Assembly (NCBI RefSeq): GCF_001314875.1 | Contig: NZ_LJZS01000012.1 | Span: 41,978 to 105,977 of the forward strand | Reading direction: 5' to 3' | DNA length: 64,000 nt | Source of the DNA: Halomonas sp. HL-48 | Lineage (GTDB): Bacteria > Pseudomonadota > Gammaproteobacteria > Pseudomonadales > Halomonadaceae | Part shown: positions 36,071-45,411 of the stretch, piece after piece | Layout of the letters: each line of letters begins with the position of its first letter | How positions within the stretch are numbered: position 1 is the first letter of the stretch | The notes under the pieces: model-generated | The model's database searches: none | What the model was told of the DNA's origin: nothing | Seen by the model: only the letters and a program-made list of their open reading frames with translations | Position numbers and translations under genes: made by a program

Positions 36071-39000
36071 ATGCTTGTAACGCCCGACGCGAGTGCCGAG
36101 CTGCTCGATACGCTGTGGGTATTATGGGCGGCCGCACTGGTTTTTGTCATGCAAGCGGGGTTTTTATGCCTGGAAGCGGGCACCACGCGAAGCAAGAACG
36201 CCATCAATGTGGCCATGAAGAATATTGCGGATTTCGCCATTGCAGTGAGCACCTTCTGGCTGGTTGGATTTGGCCTGATGTTCGGGCTATCGGAAAGCGG
36301 CTGGGTGGGGACTAGCCTGTTTGGCTGGCAGCTCAACGCTACGTCCAGTTGGGTCGTCACGGTGTTTATTTTCCAGGCCATGTTTTGCGCCACCGCCGCC
36401 ACCATTGTCGCCGGCGCTGTTGCCGAACGAATGCCCTTTGCCGCTTACCTTTGGACCGCTCTCTGGATCGCGCTGCTGATCTACCCGATTTTCGGTCACT
36501 GGGCGTGGGGAGGCCTCTTGGAAGGCGACAGCGGCTGGCTGGCATCGCTGGGCTTTGTCGATTTTGCCGGCGCGACCGTGGTCCACAGCGTGGGCGGCTG
36601 GGTGGCGCTCGCCGCCGTGTTGACCATCGGCCCCCGCAAAGGACGCTTCAACCAGCATCAACCACCGACCGCTTTCCCCGCCGGCAACCTCCCCCTTGCC
36701 ATGCTCGGTGCATTGTTGATGATTCTTGGCTGGTTTGGCTTCAATGGCGGCAGTACCCTGGCCGTTAATCACCAGATTCCCGGCGTGCTCGCCAATACCG
36801 TGCTGGGGGCCGCCGGCGGTATTCTGTCGGCCATGCTGATGGGCTGGCGGACCCGCGGCTATGCCGACGTGCTGTACGCGATTAACGGCGCCATTGCCGG
36901 CCTGGTCGCCGTGACTGCCGGGGCCCACGCAGTGTCGATGTCGGCGGCGCTCAGTCTCGGCGTAGTCAGCGGCATCCTGATGGTCCTGACCAGCGAATGG
37001 CTGCTCAGCCGACGCATCGATGACGCCGTCGGCGCCATTCCCGCCCACCTGATTCCCGGCATATGGGGCACCCTTGCCCTTCCCTGGCTGGCCGACCCCG
37101 AGGCAATGGGAACGGGCCTTGGCACCCTGGCACAGGCTGGTGTTCAACTGCTGGGTATCACGGTCTGCGGACTTTGGAGCTTCGGGATCGCCTGGTTGCT
37201 GTTTCGCATCTCGGGGCGATATTTCCCGCTGCGCGTCAGCGATGAGGCGGAACAGATGGGCCTCAATCTCGCTGAGCACGGCACCCACAATGAGCTAACC
37301 CAGCTGCTTGAGCACATGCGCCGCCATGAACAGCAGGGAGACATGCGTCAGCGTATAGAGGCAGACCCGTTCACCGAGGTAGGGGAAATCGCCGCTGGCT
37401 ACAACCGCGTGGCGGCGGCGCTGGAAAGCGCCATCGGGCATACCCGGGTGATGCTGCATAACCTGCGCGACGGCGTGATCACCTGGCAGGCCGACGGGAT
37501 GCTGACCAGCCTTAACCCGGGTGCAGAGCAGCTGTTTGGCGTGGACGCCCAGCAACTGATCGGCACCCCGGTCAGCCGGCTGTTTGCCGACCGCGAACTG
37601 GCGCCCGGAGATCGCCACGAAATCAAGCTACGCTCAACCTCCCACGAAGTGCGCTACCTGGAAGTGCAGGTCAGCGAAGGCGCCAGCGGGTCGGCATCCG
37701 AGCGTTCCGGCATGGTGCGCGACATTACCGAACGCAAGCGTCTGCAGGAGCAGCTCAACCGCGAGCGCGACCTGGCTCGCACCACCCTGGCCTCGATAGG
37801 CGATGGGGTAATTACCTGTGACGCCAGCGGCCTGATTACCTTCATGAATAGCGAAGCCCAGCGCCTAACCGGCTGGCGATTAGCTGAGGCCCGGGAAAAA
37901 CCCATTCAGCATATTTATCGGCTGACCGACGACCTCACCGGCAACCCCCTCAGCAATCCGGCGCGCCAGGCACTGACCCAGCAGCGCCCGATCCACTCAA
38001 CCGAAGACGGCTGGCTCGAACACCGCGACGGCCAGCGCACGCCCATCCAGCACAGCGCGGCCCCCATTCGCTCGCGCAGCGGCATTACGCTGGGGGCCGT
38101 GGCCGTCTTTCAGGATGTCAGCGTCACCCGCCAACTCGCCGACCAGCTCAACTACCAGGCAAGCCACGATAATCTGACCGGTCTGATGAATCGCCGGGCG
38201 TTCGAGACCACGCTCAGCCGACTGCTCGAGACTAATGAGGGTGATCACGTGCTGTGCTACCTGGACCTTGATCAATTCAAGATCGTCAACGATACCTGCG
38301 GGCACCTCGCCGGGGATGAGCTATTGCGCCAGGTAGCCGTCAAGCTGCAGGTTTATGTCCGCACCAGCGATACGGTCGCGCGGCTCGGGGGCGACGAATT
38401 CGCCTTACTGCTGCCCAACTGCCCCCTGGATCAGGCCAAACAGATTGCCGACGCCCTGCGCCGCGACATCGAGAACTATCGCTTTGCCTGGCAGGAGCAC
38501 ACCTTTGGTATTGGCGTCAGCATTGGCCTGGTGACGCTGAGCGATCATCATATGCAGCTGAGCGATGCGCTGCACGCTGCCGATGCGGCCTGCTACACCG
38601 CTAAAGAGGCTGGCCGCAACCGCCTGCACTGCTACCAAGCCAATGACCATACGCTGCTCGAACGCCACGGCGAGCTGCGATGGGTGCAGCGGTTACAGAA
38701 TGCCCTGGACAATGACCACTTCCGCCTGTTCGCTCAGCCCATCGAGGCGGTTTGCGCGCAACGGCCAGGCTATCAGGAAATACTCTTACGCCTTGAGGAA
38801 GACGGCACCCTGGTGACCCCCGGCAGTTTTTTGCCGGCCGCCGAGCGCTATCACTTCATGCCGCGGATTGACCGCTGGGTGATACGCAATACGCTTGCCT
38901 GGCTATCGGATACGACCCGATCGTCACCGCATACAGCCTGGGGTTGCTGGGGGATCAACCTGTCGGGAGCGTCACTGTCGGATGGCGACTTCTGCCAGGA

Positions 39001-39448
39001 CCTGATCGCACAGGTAAAACAGGCCCGGCTGGCGCCAGGCAGCCTATGCTTTGAAATTACCGAAAGTGCCGCCATTGCCCAGCTTTCAAGCGTCAAGGAG
39101 CTGATTAACACCTTGAGAGAACTGGGCTGCCGTTTCGCCCTGGATGACTTTGGCACCGGGCTGTCTTCTTTCAGCTACTTGAAACAACTACCCGTGGACT
39201 ACCTGAAAATCGACGGCCATTTTATCCGCCAGGTCCATGAAGACCCCATTGACCGGGCAATGGTCGAAGCCATTCACGCAGTGGGCAAAACGCTCAACAT
39301 CGAAACGATAGCCGAGTTCGTCGAGACACAGCAGACGCTCGATACGTTAAAAGAGATGGGTATCGACTACGCACAAGGCTTTTTGCTGGGGCATCCGGTT
39401 CCGCTCACGCAAGCCGCCGGACGACCCGTAAAGGTCATGCCACGCTGA
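36071..39448 (+). CDS. Amt ammonium transporter fused to HAMP-PAS-PAS-GGDEF-EAL
   Basis: 1125 residues. Residues 1-~400 are an Amt/MEP/Rh channel: about eleven TM segments, with the pore twin histidines apparently His172 (VVHSVGG) and His326 (PAHLIPGIWG). Next come a HAMP-like linker (~410-455), PAS1 (~460-560), PAS2 (~570-690), a diguanylate cyclase domain with intact GGDEF at 773-777, and an EAL-type phosphodiesterase domain (~870-1110). The EAL signature reads EIL at 903-905; further catalytic segments are present (INLSG, ITES, DDFGTG, YLKIDG, ETIAEFVE, YAQGFLLG). It probably couples ammonium availability to cyclic-di-GMP. GAGGA precedes the ATG. No glnK is adjacent. Net cyclase or phosphodiesterase activity cannot be told. 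Confidence 0.92.
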   Translation: MLVTPDASAELLDTLWVLWAAALVFVMQAGFLCLEAGTTRSKNAINVAMKNIADFAIAVSTFWLVGFGLMFGLSESGWVGTSLFGWQLNATSSWVVTVFIFQAMFCATAATIVAGAVAERMPFAAYLWTALWIALLIYPIFGHWAWGGLLEGDSGWLASLGFVDFAGATVVHSVGGWVALAAVLTIGPRKGRFNQHQPPTAFPAGNLPLAMLGALLMILGWFGFNGGSTLAVNHQIPGVLANTVLGAAGGILSAMLMGWRTRGYADVLYAINGAIAGLVAVTAGAHAVSMSAALSLGVVSGILMVLTSEWLLSRRIDDAVGAIPAHLIPGIWGTLALPWLADPEAMGTGLGTLAQAGVQLLGITVCGLWSFGIAWLLFRISGRYFPLRVSDEAEQMGLNLAEHGTHNELTQLLEHMRRHEQQGDMRQRIEADPFTEVGEIAAGYNRVAAALESAIGHTRVMLHNLRDGVITWQADGMLTSLNPGAEQLFGVDAQQLIGTPVSRLFADRELAPGDRHEIKLRSTSHEVRYLEVQVSEGASGSASERSGMVRDITERKRLQEQLNRERDLARTTLASIGDGVITCDASGLITFMNSEAQRLTGWRLAEAREKPIQHIYRLTDDLTGNPLSNPARQALTQQRPIHSTEDGWLEHRDGQRTPIQHSAAPIRSRSGITLGAVAVFQDVSVTRQLADQLNYQASHDNLTGLMNRRAFETTLSRLLETNEGDHVLCYLDLDQFKIVNDTCGHLAGDELLRQVAVKLQVYVRTSDTVARLGGDEFALLLPNCPLDQAKQIADALRRDIENYRFAWQEHTFGIGVSIGLVTLSDHHMQLSDALHAADAACYTAKEAGRNRLHCYQANDHTLLERHGELRWVQRLQNALDNDHFRLFAQPIEAVCAQRPGYQEILLRLEEDGTLVTPGSFLPAAERYHFMPRIDRWVIRNTLAWLSDTTRSSPHTAWGCWGINLSGASLSDGDFCQDLIAQVKQARLAPGSLCFEITESAAIAQLSSVKELINTLRELGCRFALDDFGTGLSSFSYLKQLPVDYLKIDGHFIRQVHEDPIDRAMVEAIHAVGKTLNIETIAEFVETQQTLDTLKEMGIDYAQGFLLGHPVPLTQAAGRPVKVMPR

Positions 39449-39546
39449 CGGGCAAGCAAATAGATGAGTGCTTCAGTAAACCAATATAGACAGAGGGGTA
39501 TGGATAAACGCTGAGAGGGATAATAACGGGTACAAATAAAGGTTAA

Positions 39547-39622
39547 TGGGGTGGATGATGGGGATCGAACCCACGACCACCGGAGCCACAATCCGGGGCT
39601 CTACCACTGAGCTACATCCACC
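39547..39622 (-). tRNA. tRNA-His(GTG), copy 1
   Basis: 76 bases including an encoded CCA end and the extra 5' G (G-1) paired with discriminator C, a histidine hallmark. Anticodon loop TTGTGGC gives GTG. The acceptor GTGGATG pairs with CATCCAC. D-arm TAGCTCAGTGGTAGAGC and T-loop TTCGATC are normal. Confidence 0.95.
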
Positions 39623-39664
39623 ATAACCTGGAGAGAAAACTGCTGACGCGTGCTGCTGTGTCAC

Positions 39665-39740
39665 TGGGGTGGATGATGGGGATCGAACCCACGACCACCG
39701 GAGCCACAATCCGGGGCTCTACCACTGAGCTACATCCACC
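39665..39740 (-). tRNA. tRNA-His(GTG), copy 2
   Basis: Identical in sequence over 76 bases to the neighbouring tRNA-His, starting 118 bases away; the spacers differ. CCA is encoded and the G-1 base is present. It is upstream of copy 1 in the minus-strand tRNA group. Confidence 0.95.
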
Positions 39741-39836
39741 ATTGACAAGCACGCTGTTGAGAACTTCCTTGCAAACTTCTCAAGTACTTTCAAAATACTG
39801 CATAGAAACGTCGAGGTCATTCGCTACTGGCACAAA

Positions 39837-39913
39837 TGGCGCGCCCAGCAGGATTCGAACCTGCAACCTACGGCTTAGAAGGCCGTTGCTCTATCCGGTT
39901 GAGCTATGGGCGC
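39837..39913 (-). tRNA. tRNA-Arg(TCT)
   Basis: 77 bases with encoded CCA. Acceptor GCGCCCA pairs with TGGGCGC, anticodon stem/loop ACGGC-CTTCTAA-GCCGT gives TCT, and the T-arm is GCAGG-TTCGAAT-CCTGC. It decodes AGA (and AGG by wobble). Confidence 0.95.
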
Positions 39914-40000
39914 ACATGGAAATATCTGTAACCGCAGACTTCAATGAGCACTTGACCACAACCATCGCCTGGAAAAGCAAGTTACCTTTCGCGTTAGACG

Positions 40001-40077
40001 TGGTCGGGGTGGAGGGATTCGAACCCCCGACATCCTGCTCCCAAAGCAGGCGCGCTACCAGACTGCGCTACACCCCG
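40001..40077 (-). tRNA. tRNA-Pro(TGG)
   Basis: 77 bases with encoded CCA. Acceptor CGGGGTG pairs with CACCCCG; anticodon stem CCTGC / GCAGG around TTTGGGA gives TGG. It is the first gene of the minus-strand group Pro-Arg-His-His. Confidence 0.95.
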
Positions 40078-40282
40078 ATATTACTCGCCCTAACACTGCC
40101 GCATGGCCCGTCTCAAGCGAGGCATATATTACTGTTTTTAATTTTAAAGTCAACCATCAGCAGACAACTTACCCTGGCACTTTGCCTGACTGCCCCATCA
40201 TGCGAAAATTAGCCATGGCAGACCTTTGGTTAACACCGTCGTCTCTTTGTTCGCCTTCCAACCTCTACGGGGATTTCGCTAC

Positions 40283-41146
40283 ATGACCGCCCAACTCATC
40301 GATGGCAAAGCTATCGCCGCTAATGTCCGTTCGCATGTTACGCACCAGGTAACAGCCCGCCAGCAGGCTGGCAAACGGGCACCAGGACTTGCGGTTGTGG
40401 TGGTAGGCGACGACCCCGCCTCACAGGTCTACGTCAACAACAAGCATCGCGCCTGCGAGCAGGCAGGTATTATCTCATTTCAGCATGCGCTGCCAACCGA
40501 CACGACCCAGCAGGCCCTGGAAACACTGGTCGACCAGTTGAATGATGACGCCGCTGTCGACGGCATCCTCGTCCAGCTCCCCCTTCCCGATCACCTCGAC
40601 GCCAACCCGATCCTCGAACGAATCCGCCCTGACAAGGACGTAGATGGCTTTCACCCTTTTAACATTGGCCGGCTTGCCCAGCGTATGCCGGCCCTTCGTC
40701 CCTGTACGCCTAAAGGCATCATGACGCTGTTCGAACAGAGCGATATCAAGGTGCGCGGGCTCGACGCTACGGTGGTGGGCGCCTCCAATATCGTGGGCCG
40801 ACCCATGGCCCTCGAACTGATGCTCGCCGGCGCGACCACTACGGTATGCCATCGCTTTACACAGGACCTGGCCGCCCACGTACGCCGCGCGGACATTGTC
40901 GTGGTTGCCGTCGGCAAGCCCGGCGTGGTGAAAGGCGAATGGATCAAACCCGGCGCGGTGGTGATCGATGTAGGCATAAATCGCCAAGAGGACGGCACTT
41001 TGAAGGGCGACGTCGACTTTGCTGTCGCCGCGGAACGCGCCAGCTTTATTACGCCGGTCCCAGGCGGCGTCGGACCCATGACGGTCGCCACGCTGCTTGA
41101 AAACACCCTCGAAGCCGCCGAACAGCACGATCGCGAAAACCATTAA
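40283..41146 (+). CDS. folD: Bifunctional methylene-THF dehydrogenase / cyclohydrolase FolD
   Basis: 287 residues from the ATG giving the typical [12 protein letters not shown] start; nineteen upstream in-frame codons are unlikely to be translated. Active-site Tyr50 and Lys54 are in [12 protein letters not shown]; the QLPLPDHLD and [18 protein letters not shown] signatures are intact. It interconverts 5,10-methylene-, methenyl- and 10-formyl-THF. Glycine cleavage genes later in the window supply the same methylene-THF pool. Confidence 0.96.
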   Translation: MTAQLIDGKAIAANVRSHVTHQVTARQQAGKRAPGLAVVVVGDDPASQVYVNNKHRACEQAGIISFQHALPTDTTQQALETLVDQLNDDAAVDGILVQLPLPDHLDANPILERIRPDKDVDGFHPFNIGRLAQRMPALRPCTPKGIMTLFEQSDIKVRGLDATVVGASNIVGRPMALELMLAGATTTVCHRFTQDLAAHVRRADIVVVAVGKPGVVKGEWIKPGAVVIDVGINRQEDGTLKGDVDFAVAAERASFITPVPGGVGPMTVATLLENTLEAAEQHDRENH

Positions 41147-41188
41147 CCGCAACCGCATGCCTCTCCATAACGATAGGAAACCGACCCA

Positions 41189-41896
41189 GTGAAGCGTATT
41201 GGTATTATTGGCGCGATGGCGCAGGAAGTCAGCATTTTGGCCTCCCAGCTCGACAACCCCGAGCGTTACGAACATGCCGGCTTTGTATTTCATCGCGGCA
41301 CGCGATACGGGCTTGATGTCACCATCTTGCAGTCGGGTATCGGCAAGGTGAATGCCGCCGTCGGCACCGCGCTGCTGCTTGAGCGCCATCAGCCGGATGC
41401 CATCATCAATACAGGTTCCGCCGGCGGTATTGCCAGCGACCTGGACATCGGCGATATCATCATTTCAGACGAAGTGCGCCACCACGACGTGGACGCGGTG
41501 GTCTTCGGCTACGAGATGGGCCAGGTGCCCGGCATGCCGGCGGCGTACTTGGCCGACGCGTCACTCCGGGATATCGCCCGAGGTGCCATCAAGACACTGG
41601 GCGAGGTCAAGGTCCGCGAGGGCCTGATTGCCACCGGCGATGCGTTCATGGCGGACCCTGCACGTGTCGATGCCACCCGCGCCCACTTCCCCAGCATGCT
41701 GGCGGTGGAAATGGAAGCCGCCGCGATCGCCCAGACCTGCCACCTTTACCGCTGCCCCTTTGTGGTCATCCGGGCACTCTCCGACATTCCCGGCAGCGGC
41801 GACAACCACCTGTCATTCGAGCAGTTCCTTGAAGTAGCCGCCGACCACTCATCGCGAATGGTCGACCAGATGCTACTCACGTTGAGCGCTAGCTAA
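41189..41896 (+). CDS. mtnN: 5'-methylthioadenosine/S-adenosylhomocysteine nucleosidase
   Basis: 235 residues from a GTG start with AGGA upstream. Start [34 protein letters not shown], catalytic Glu in the [12 protein letters not shown] segment and Asp in [12 protein letters not shown], all MTAN hallmarks. It cleaves MTA, SAH and 5'-deoxyadenosine, relieving product inhibition of methyltransferases. It overlaps pyrC tail-to-tail by 8 bases and probably follows folD in one transcript. Confidence 0.95.
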   Translation: MKRIGIIGAMAQEVSILASQLDNPERYEHAGFVFHRGTRYGLDVTILQSGIGKVNAAVGTALLLERHQPDAIINTGSAGGIASDLDIGDIIISDEVRHHDVDAVVFGYEMGQVPGMPAAYLADASLRDIARGAIKTLGEVKVREGLIATGDAFMADPARVDATRAHFPSMLAVEMEAAAIAQTCHLYRCPFVVIRALSDIPGSGDNHLSFEQFLEVAADHSSRMVDQMLLTLSAS

Positions 41897-42923
41897 GCGA
41901 CCACGCCAGGGTTTCACCGGCCAGCAGCGGAATAATCGACTCGCCGCCCGCATAGGGGTAACCCGCGGGCAGCGTTTGCGGGCGCCGCACCAGGGTAATC
42001 GTCTCAGTATTGGCGGGCAGCCCGTAAAAGCGCGGCCCGTTCAGACTGGCAAAGCCTTCCAGCGCCGCCAGCGCGCCGGCCTCTTCAAACGCCGTGGCGT
42101 AAAGCTCAATGGCGGCCGGTGCGGTATAGGCACCCGCGCAGCCACAGCTGGACTCCTTGGCGGATTGCGCATGGGGCGCGCTGTCAGTGCCAAGGAAGAA
42201 CTTCCCGCTGCCGCTGGTAGCCGCCTTGAGTAGCGCCTGGCGATGCTGTTCGCGCTTCAGAATCGGCAGACAGTAGTAATGCGGCCGAATGCCGCCCACC
42301 AGCATTTTATTGCGGTTAAACAACAGGTGATGCGCAGTGATCGTGGCGGCCACGTTATCCGGCGCCTGGGCCACAAACTCGGCGGCCTGCTGGGTGGTAA
42401 TATGCTCGAAAACCACTTTCAGCGTTGGATGACGCGCCAGCAATGGCGTCAGCACACGCTCGATAAATACCGCTTCGCGATCAAAGATATCGATATCGCT
42501 GTCGGTGACTTCGCCGTGCATCAGCAACGGCATGCCCGCCTCGGCCAATGCGGCGATCGTGGCGTCGCAGTGTTTGAGGTCGGTGACCCCAGAGTCAGAA
42601 TTGGTGGTCGCGCCCGCCGGATACAGCTTGAAGGCTTTGACGATACCGCTGTTGACCGCCCGCTCGACTTCCTCGGGTGGCGTGGTATCGGTCAGGTACA
42701 GCGTCATCAGTGGTTCGAAGCGACTGCCGGCCGGCAGGGCTTCAAGAATACGCCGATGATAGCCAACCGCCTGCTCCGTCGTAGTGATGGGCGGGGTCAA
42801 ATTCGGCATAATGATGGCGCGACCCATTTGCGCTGCGGTATGGCCCACCACCGCCTCAAGCGCCTGGCCGTCGCGCAGGTGAAGATGCCAATCGTCCGGC
42901 CGAATCAAAGTAATAGCGTCCAC
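41889..42923 (-). CDS. pyrC: Dihydroorotase (class II)
   Basis: 344 residues from a GTG start with AGGA six bases upstream. Metal-binding [10 protein letters not shown] (His13, His15); the carboxylated Lys is in [14 protein letters not shown]; further ligands are in LMHGEV and FEHITT; the substrate loop is [13 protein letters not shown]. It cyclises carbamoyl aspartate in pyrimidine synthesis. The length is that of the homodimeric E. coli type. Divergent from the RegBA-type operon. Confidence 0.96.
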   Translation of the reverse strand: MDAITLIRPDDWHLHLRDGQALEAVVGHTAAQMGRAIIMPNLTPPITTTEQAVGYHRRILEALPAGSRFEPLMTLYLTDTTPPEEVERAVNSGIVKAFKLYPAGATTNSDSGVTDLKHCDATIAALAEAGMPLLMHGEVTDSDIDIFDREAVFIERVLTPLLARHPTLKVVFEHITTQQAAEFVAQAPDNVAATITAHHLLFNRNKMLVGGIRPHYYCLPILKREQHRQALLKAATSGSGKFFLGTDSAPHAQSAKESSCGCAGAYTAPAAIELYATAFEEAGALAALEGFASLNGPRFYGLPANTETITLVRRPQTLPAGYPYAGGESIIPLLAGETLAWSLS

Positions 42924-43093
42924 GAAAAATCCTGTACGTAGTCAGTAACGTCGTAAGTCACGCGGCAGCTTAAGGTGCACGATCTGCCGCCTCAAAGCGC
43001 CAGTATACCGGATACGCCAACGGGTTAAATCGGTCCACAGCCAAGCGGATGTGGCGTATGATAATTCTATTGTTTGGTTCAAGGGTTTTTTGT

Positions 43094-43510
43094 ATGCAGA
43101 ACGTGCGGCGCTATGCCGATATTATTGCCAGCGTTGAAGGGCTGATATGGCTGGGCCTGGCCTGGTCGATCTCGTTTTCTGCGTATTACGGCAGTACCGA
43201 GGCGACGCTGGCCATGCTGCTGATCATTGCCACGCTGGTGTTTTTCAGCTGGGCGCACCGGCCGTTTCGCTACCTGCTGCGCCGCTATCATGTGCGCAAG
43301 CGCAGAACCGACATGTGGATTCACCTGCTCGCGCTGCCGCTGCTGATCGCCATGTTCTTCCACATCATGATAGAGGGCTTGTTGGGCAGTGCCTGGCTTC
43401 CCCCCAAAATGCTGATGGTCAATATTGTCGCCACCGCCGGGTGGCTGACCTATGTGGTCACGCTATGCATCAAGTTCATGATTCATCGCTTTAAAGCCAA
43501 CGCCAAATGA
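43094..43510 (+). CDS. Small four-helix membrane protein in redox two-component operon
   Basis: 138 residues from the ATG with AAGG eight bases upstream; the frame opens 15 codons earlier without a signal. About four TM segments (around 10-28, 32-50, 73-92, 104-126), with a basic loop between the second and third (YLLRRYHVRKRR). I recognise no family. Its stop overlaps the sensor kinase ATG by four bases, so it is translationally coupled to the RegB-like kinase and may modulate it or be membrane-embedded in the same sensing path (inference). It contains a single Cys near its C-terminus. Confidence 0.75.
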   Translation: MQNVRRYADIIASVEGLIWLGLAWSISFSAYYGSTEATLAMLLIIATLVFFSWAHRPFRYLLRRYHVRKRRTDMWIHLLALPLLIAMFFHIMIEGLLGSAWLPPKMLMVNIVATAGWLTYVVTLCIKFMIHRFKANAK

Positions 43511-44784
43511 GCAGCATACCCACCGAGCTTCCACTGCCGCTATCAACGCCCAACCGCAATCTGGTGCGCTTGACCATCGTGCGCGGCATCACCTGGACCG
43601 GCTTTTTAATCGCTATCTTCGTGGGCACCCACTTCCTGGCCTTTGAACTGCCGATCCCCGAAGTGGTGAGCGTCGTGCTGGCCATGGGGCTGCTGAACAT
43701 CGCCACCTGGTGGCGGCTGGGGCGCCCGCGGGCCGTCGAGCATCTGGAGTATCTACTGCATCTGCTCGCCGACATCCTGGGGCTGACGCTGCTGTTCTAT
43801 TTTTCCGGCGGCTCTACCAACCCTTTCATCACCTACTACCTGGTACCCATTACCATTGCCGCGGCCACCCTGCCCTGGCGCCACGCCTGGATCATTGCTG
43901 CCTGCGCTATGGCGGCCTACAGCTTTCTGATGTTCGATTACCACCCGATCCCCCAGCTCGGCCATATCAACAGCAGCAGCCCCCTGAGCCTGCATATTCT
44001 GGGCATGTGGGTGAACTTCGGTATGTCGGCGGGGCTGGTGACATTCTTCATCTACAAGATGGCCCACGCGCTCAGGCGTCGCGATCAGGCCCTGTCGCGC
44101 ACCCGCGAAGCCGCCCTGCGTAATGAACAGGTACTCGCCGTCGCCACCCAGGCGGCCGGAACGGCTCACGAGCTGGGCACCCCCCTTTCCACCATGGCGG
44201 TGTTGCTCAAGGACATGCAGGAAGAGGCCAAGGGCGACCCGGAACGCGAGGAGGACATCACCCTGCTGCGCCAGCAAGTGGATATCTGCAAATCACGCCT
44301 ACAACATTTGGTCAGTCAGGCGGACCGCCGTCGCATGGCGGAACCTGAGGTACTGGACGCGGAAACATGGCTGACCGGCGTGGTGCAGCGTTGGCTGGTA
44401 CTGCGGCCGGACGTCAGCCATCGACTGGAAATCGCCGAACGCCGCGGTCGCCCCTGGCTGGCCGTCGATGCCACCCTCGACCAGGCGCTCACCAACCTGC
44501 TGAACAACGCCGCAGATGCCAACCCGGAGGGCGTCGTCATCGGGCTGGATTGGCACCCAGAGCATGTCGTGATCGATATTCGCGATCACGGCCCGGGCGT
44601 GGCCATGTCCATCGCCGACCAGCTCGGCGATACGTTCATCTCCACTAAAAGCAAAGGGATGGGGATTGGCCTGTTCTTGACCCACGCCACGATCAACCGC
44701 TTCGGCGGCGGGGTCAGCCTCTACAACCATCCCGAAGGCGGCACGCTGACCGAAGTCATGCTGCCTCGTGCAGGCGCCGCTTAA
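43507..44784 (+). CDS. RegB/PrrB/RoxS-type redox-sensing histidine kinase
   Basis: 425 residues, six N-terminal TM segments then a kinase core. The quinone-binding heptapeptide GGxxNPF is present at 101-107 (GGSTNPF). The phosphorylated His is His221 in TAHELGTPLS, and Cys261 (DICKS) lies exactly 40 residues later, as does the redox-active Cys265 after His225 in R. capsulatus RegB. ATP-binding boxes are NLLNNAADA, DHGPGV and GMGIGLFLT. It likely senses quinone or thiol redox state and phosphorylates the next gene product. Confidence 0.92.
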   Translation: MSSIPTELPLPLSTPNRNLVRLTIVRGITWTGFLIAIFVGTHFLAFELPIPEVVSVVLAMGLLNIATWWRLGRPRAVEHLEYLLHLLADILGLTLLFYFSGGSTNPFITYYLVPITIAAATLPWRHAWIIAACAMAAYSFLMFDYHPIPQLGHINSSSPLSLHILGMWVNFGMSAGLVTFFIYKMAHALRRRDQALSRTREAALRNEQVLAVATQAAGTAHELGTPLSTMAVLLKDMQEEAKGDPEREEDITLLRQQVDICKSRLQHLVSQADRRRMAEPEVLDAETWLTGVVQRWLVLRPDVSHRLEIAERRGRPWLAVDATLDQALTNLLNNAADANPEGVVIGLDWHPEHVVIDIRDHGPGVAMSIADQLGDTFISTKSKGMGIGLFLTHATINRFGGGVSLYNHPEGGTLTEVMLPRAGAA

Positions 44785-44822
44785 CCAACGGCATCCATCG
44801 ATAGCGATTTTTTGAGGTCATC

Positions 44823-45362
44823 ATGCAAACACACAATCAACGGCTGTTGATTATCGACGACGACGAAATGTTCTGTCATGTACTCAGCCGCTCGCTCACC
44901 CGGCGTGGCTTTGAGGTGATGGTGGCGCATGATGAGGATCAGGCCATTGCACTGGCCGCCCAGCACCTGCCCGCCATGGCCACGCTTGATTTGAAACTGG
45001 AAAATTCCTCGGGGCTCAAGCTATTGCCCGAACTGCTGGCGGTGGTGCCTCACTGTCACGTGGTCGTGCTCACCGGTTATTCGAGCATTGCCACCGCGGT
45101 GGAAGCCATCAAGTTGGGCGCGGTGAACTACCTGTGCAAGCCGGTCGATGCCGACGATGTGCTCGCCGCCTTCGATCGCGAAGAAGGCGACCCCAACATT
45201 GAAGTCGCCGATAACCCACCCTCCATCAACCGCATTACCTGGGAGCATATCCAAAAGGTATTGCAGGAACACGACGGCAATATATCCGCCACGGCCAGAG
45301 CGCTCGGCATGCACCGCCGCACGCTCCAGCGCAAACTCCAGAAGCGCCCCGTGCGCCGCTGA
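44823..45362 (+). CDS. RegA/PrrA/RoxR-type response regulator
   Basis: 179 residues. Receiver domain with acidic triad IDDDE, phospho-acceptor Asp56 (ATLDLKLENSSG), Thr in VLTGYSS and Lys in LCKPVDADD. The C-terminal Fis-type HTH ends in NISATARALGMHRRTLQRKL, which is strongly conserved in RegA-like regulators. It follows the kinase by 38 bases with GAGG before the ATG. RegA-like regulators control respiratory oxidases, carbon and nitrogen assimilation by redox state. Confidence 0.93.
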   Translation: MQTHNQRLLIIDDDEMFCHVLSRSLTRRGFEVMVAHDEDQAIALAAQHLPAMATLDLKLENSSGLKLLPELLAVVPHCHVVVLTGYSSIATAVEAIKLGAVNYLCKPVDADDVLAAFDREEGDPNIEVADNPPSINRITWEHIQKVLQEHDGNISATARALGMHRRTLQRKLQKRPVRR

Positions 45363-45411
45363 GTTTACCGCTCGCCCCTGGCCCCCACTTCAACGTATTT
45401 CAGGTTCAGGT

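Noticed and set aside
39658..40212. 184-codon plus-strand ORF across the tRNA group
   Set aside because: It is the familiar translation of tRNA antisense strands; four complete tRNAs explain the region.
42243..42941. 232-codon plus-strand ORF opposite pyrC
   Set aside because: Antisense shadow of a complete dihydroorotase.
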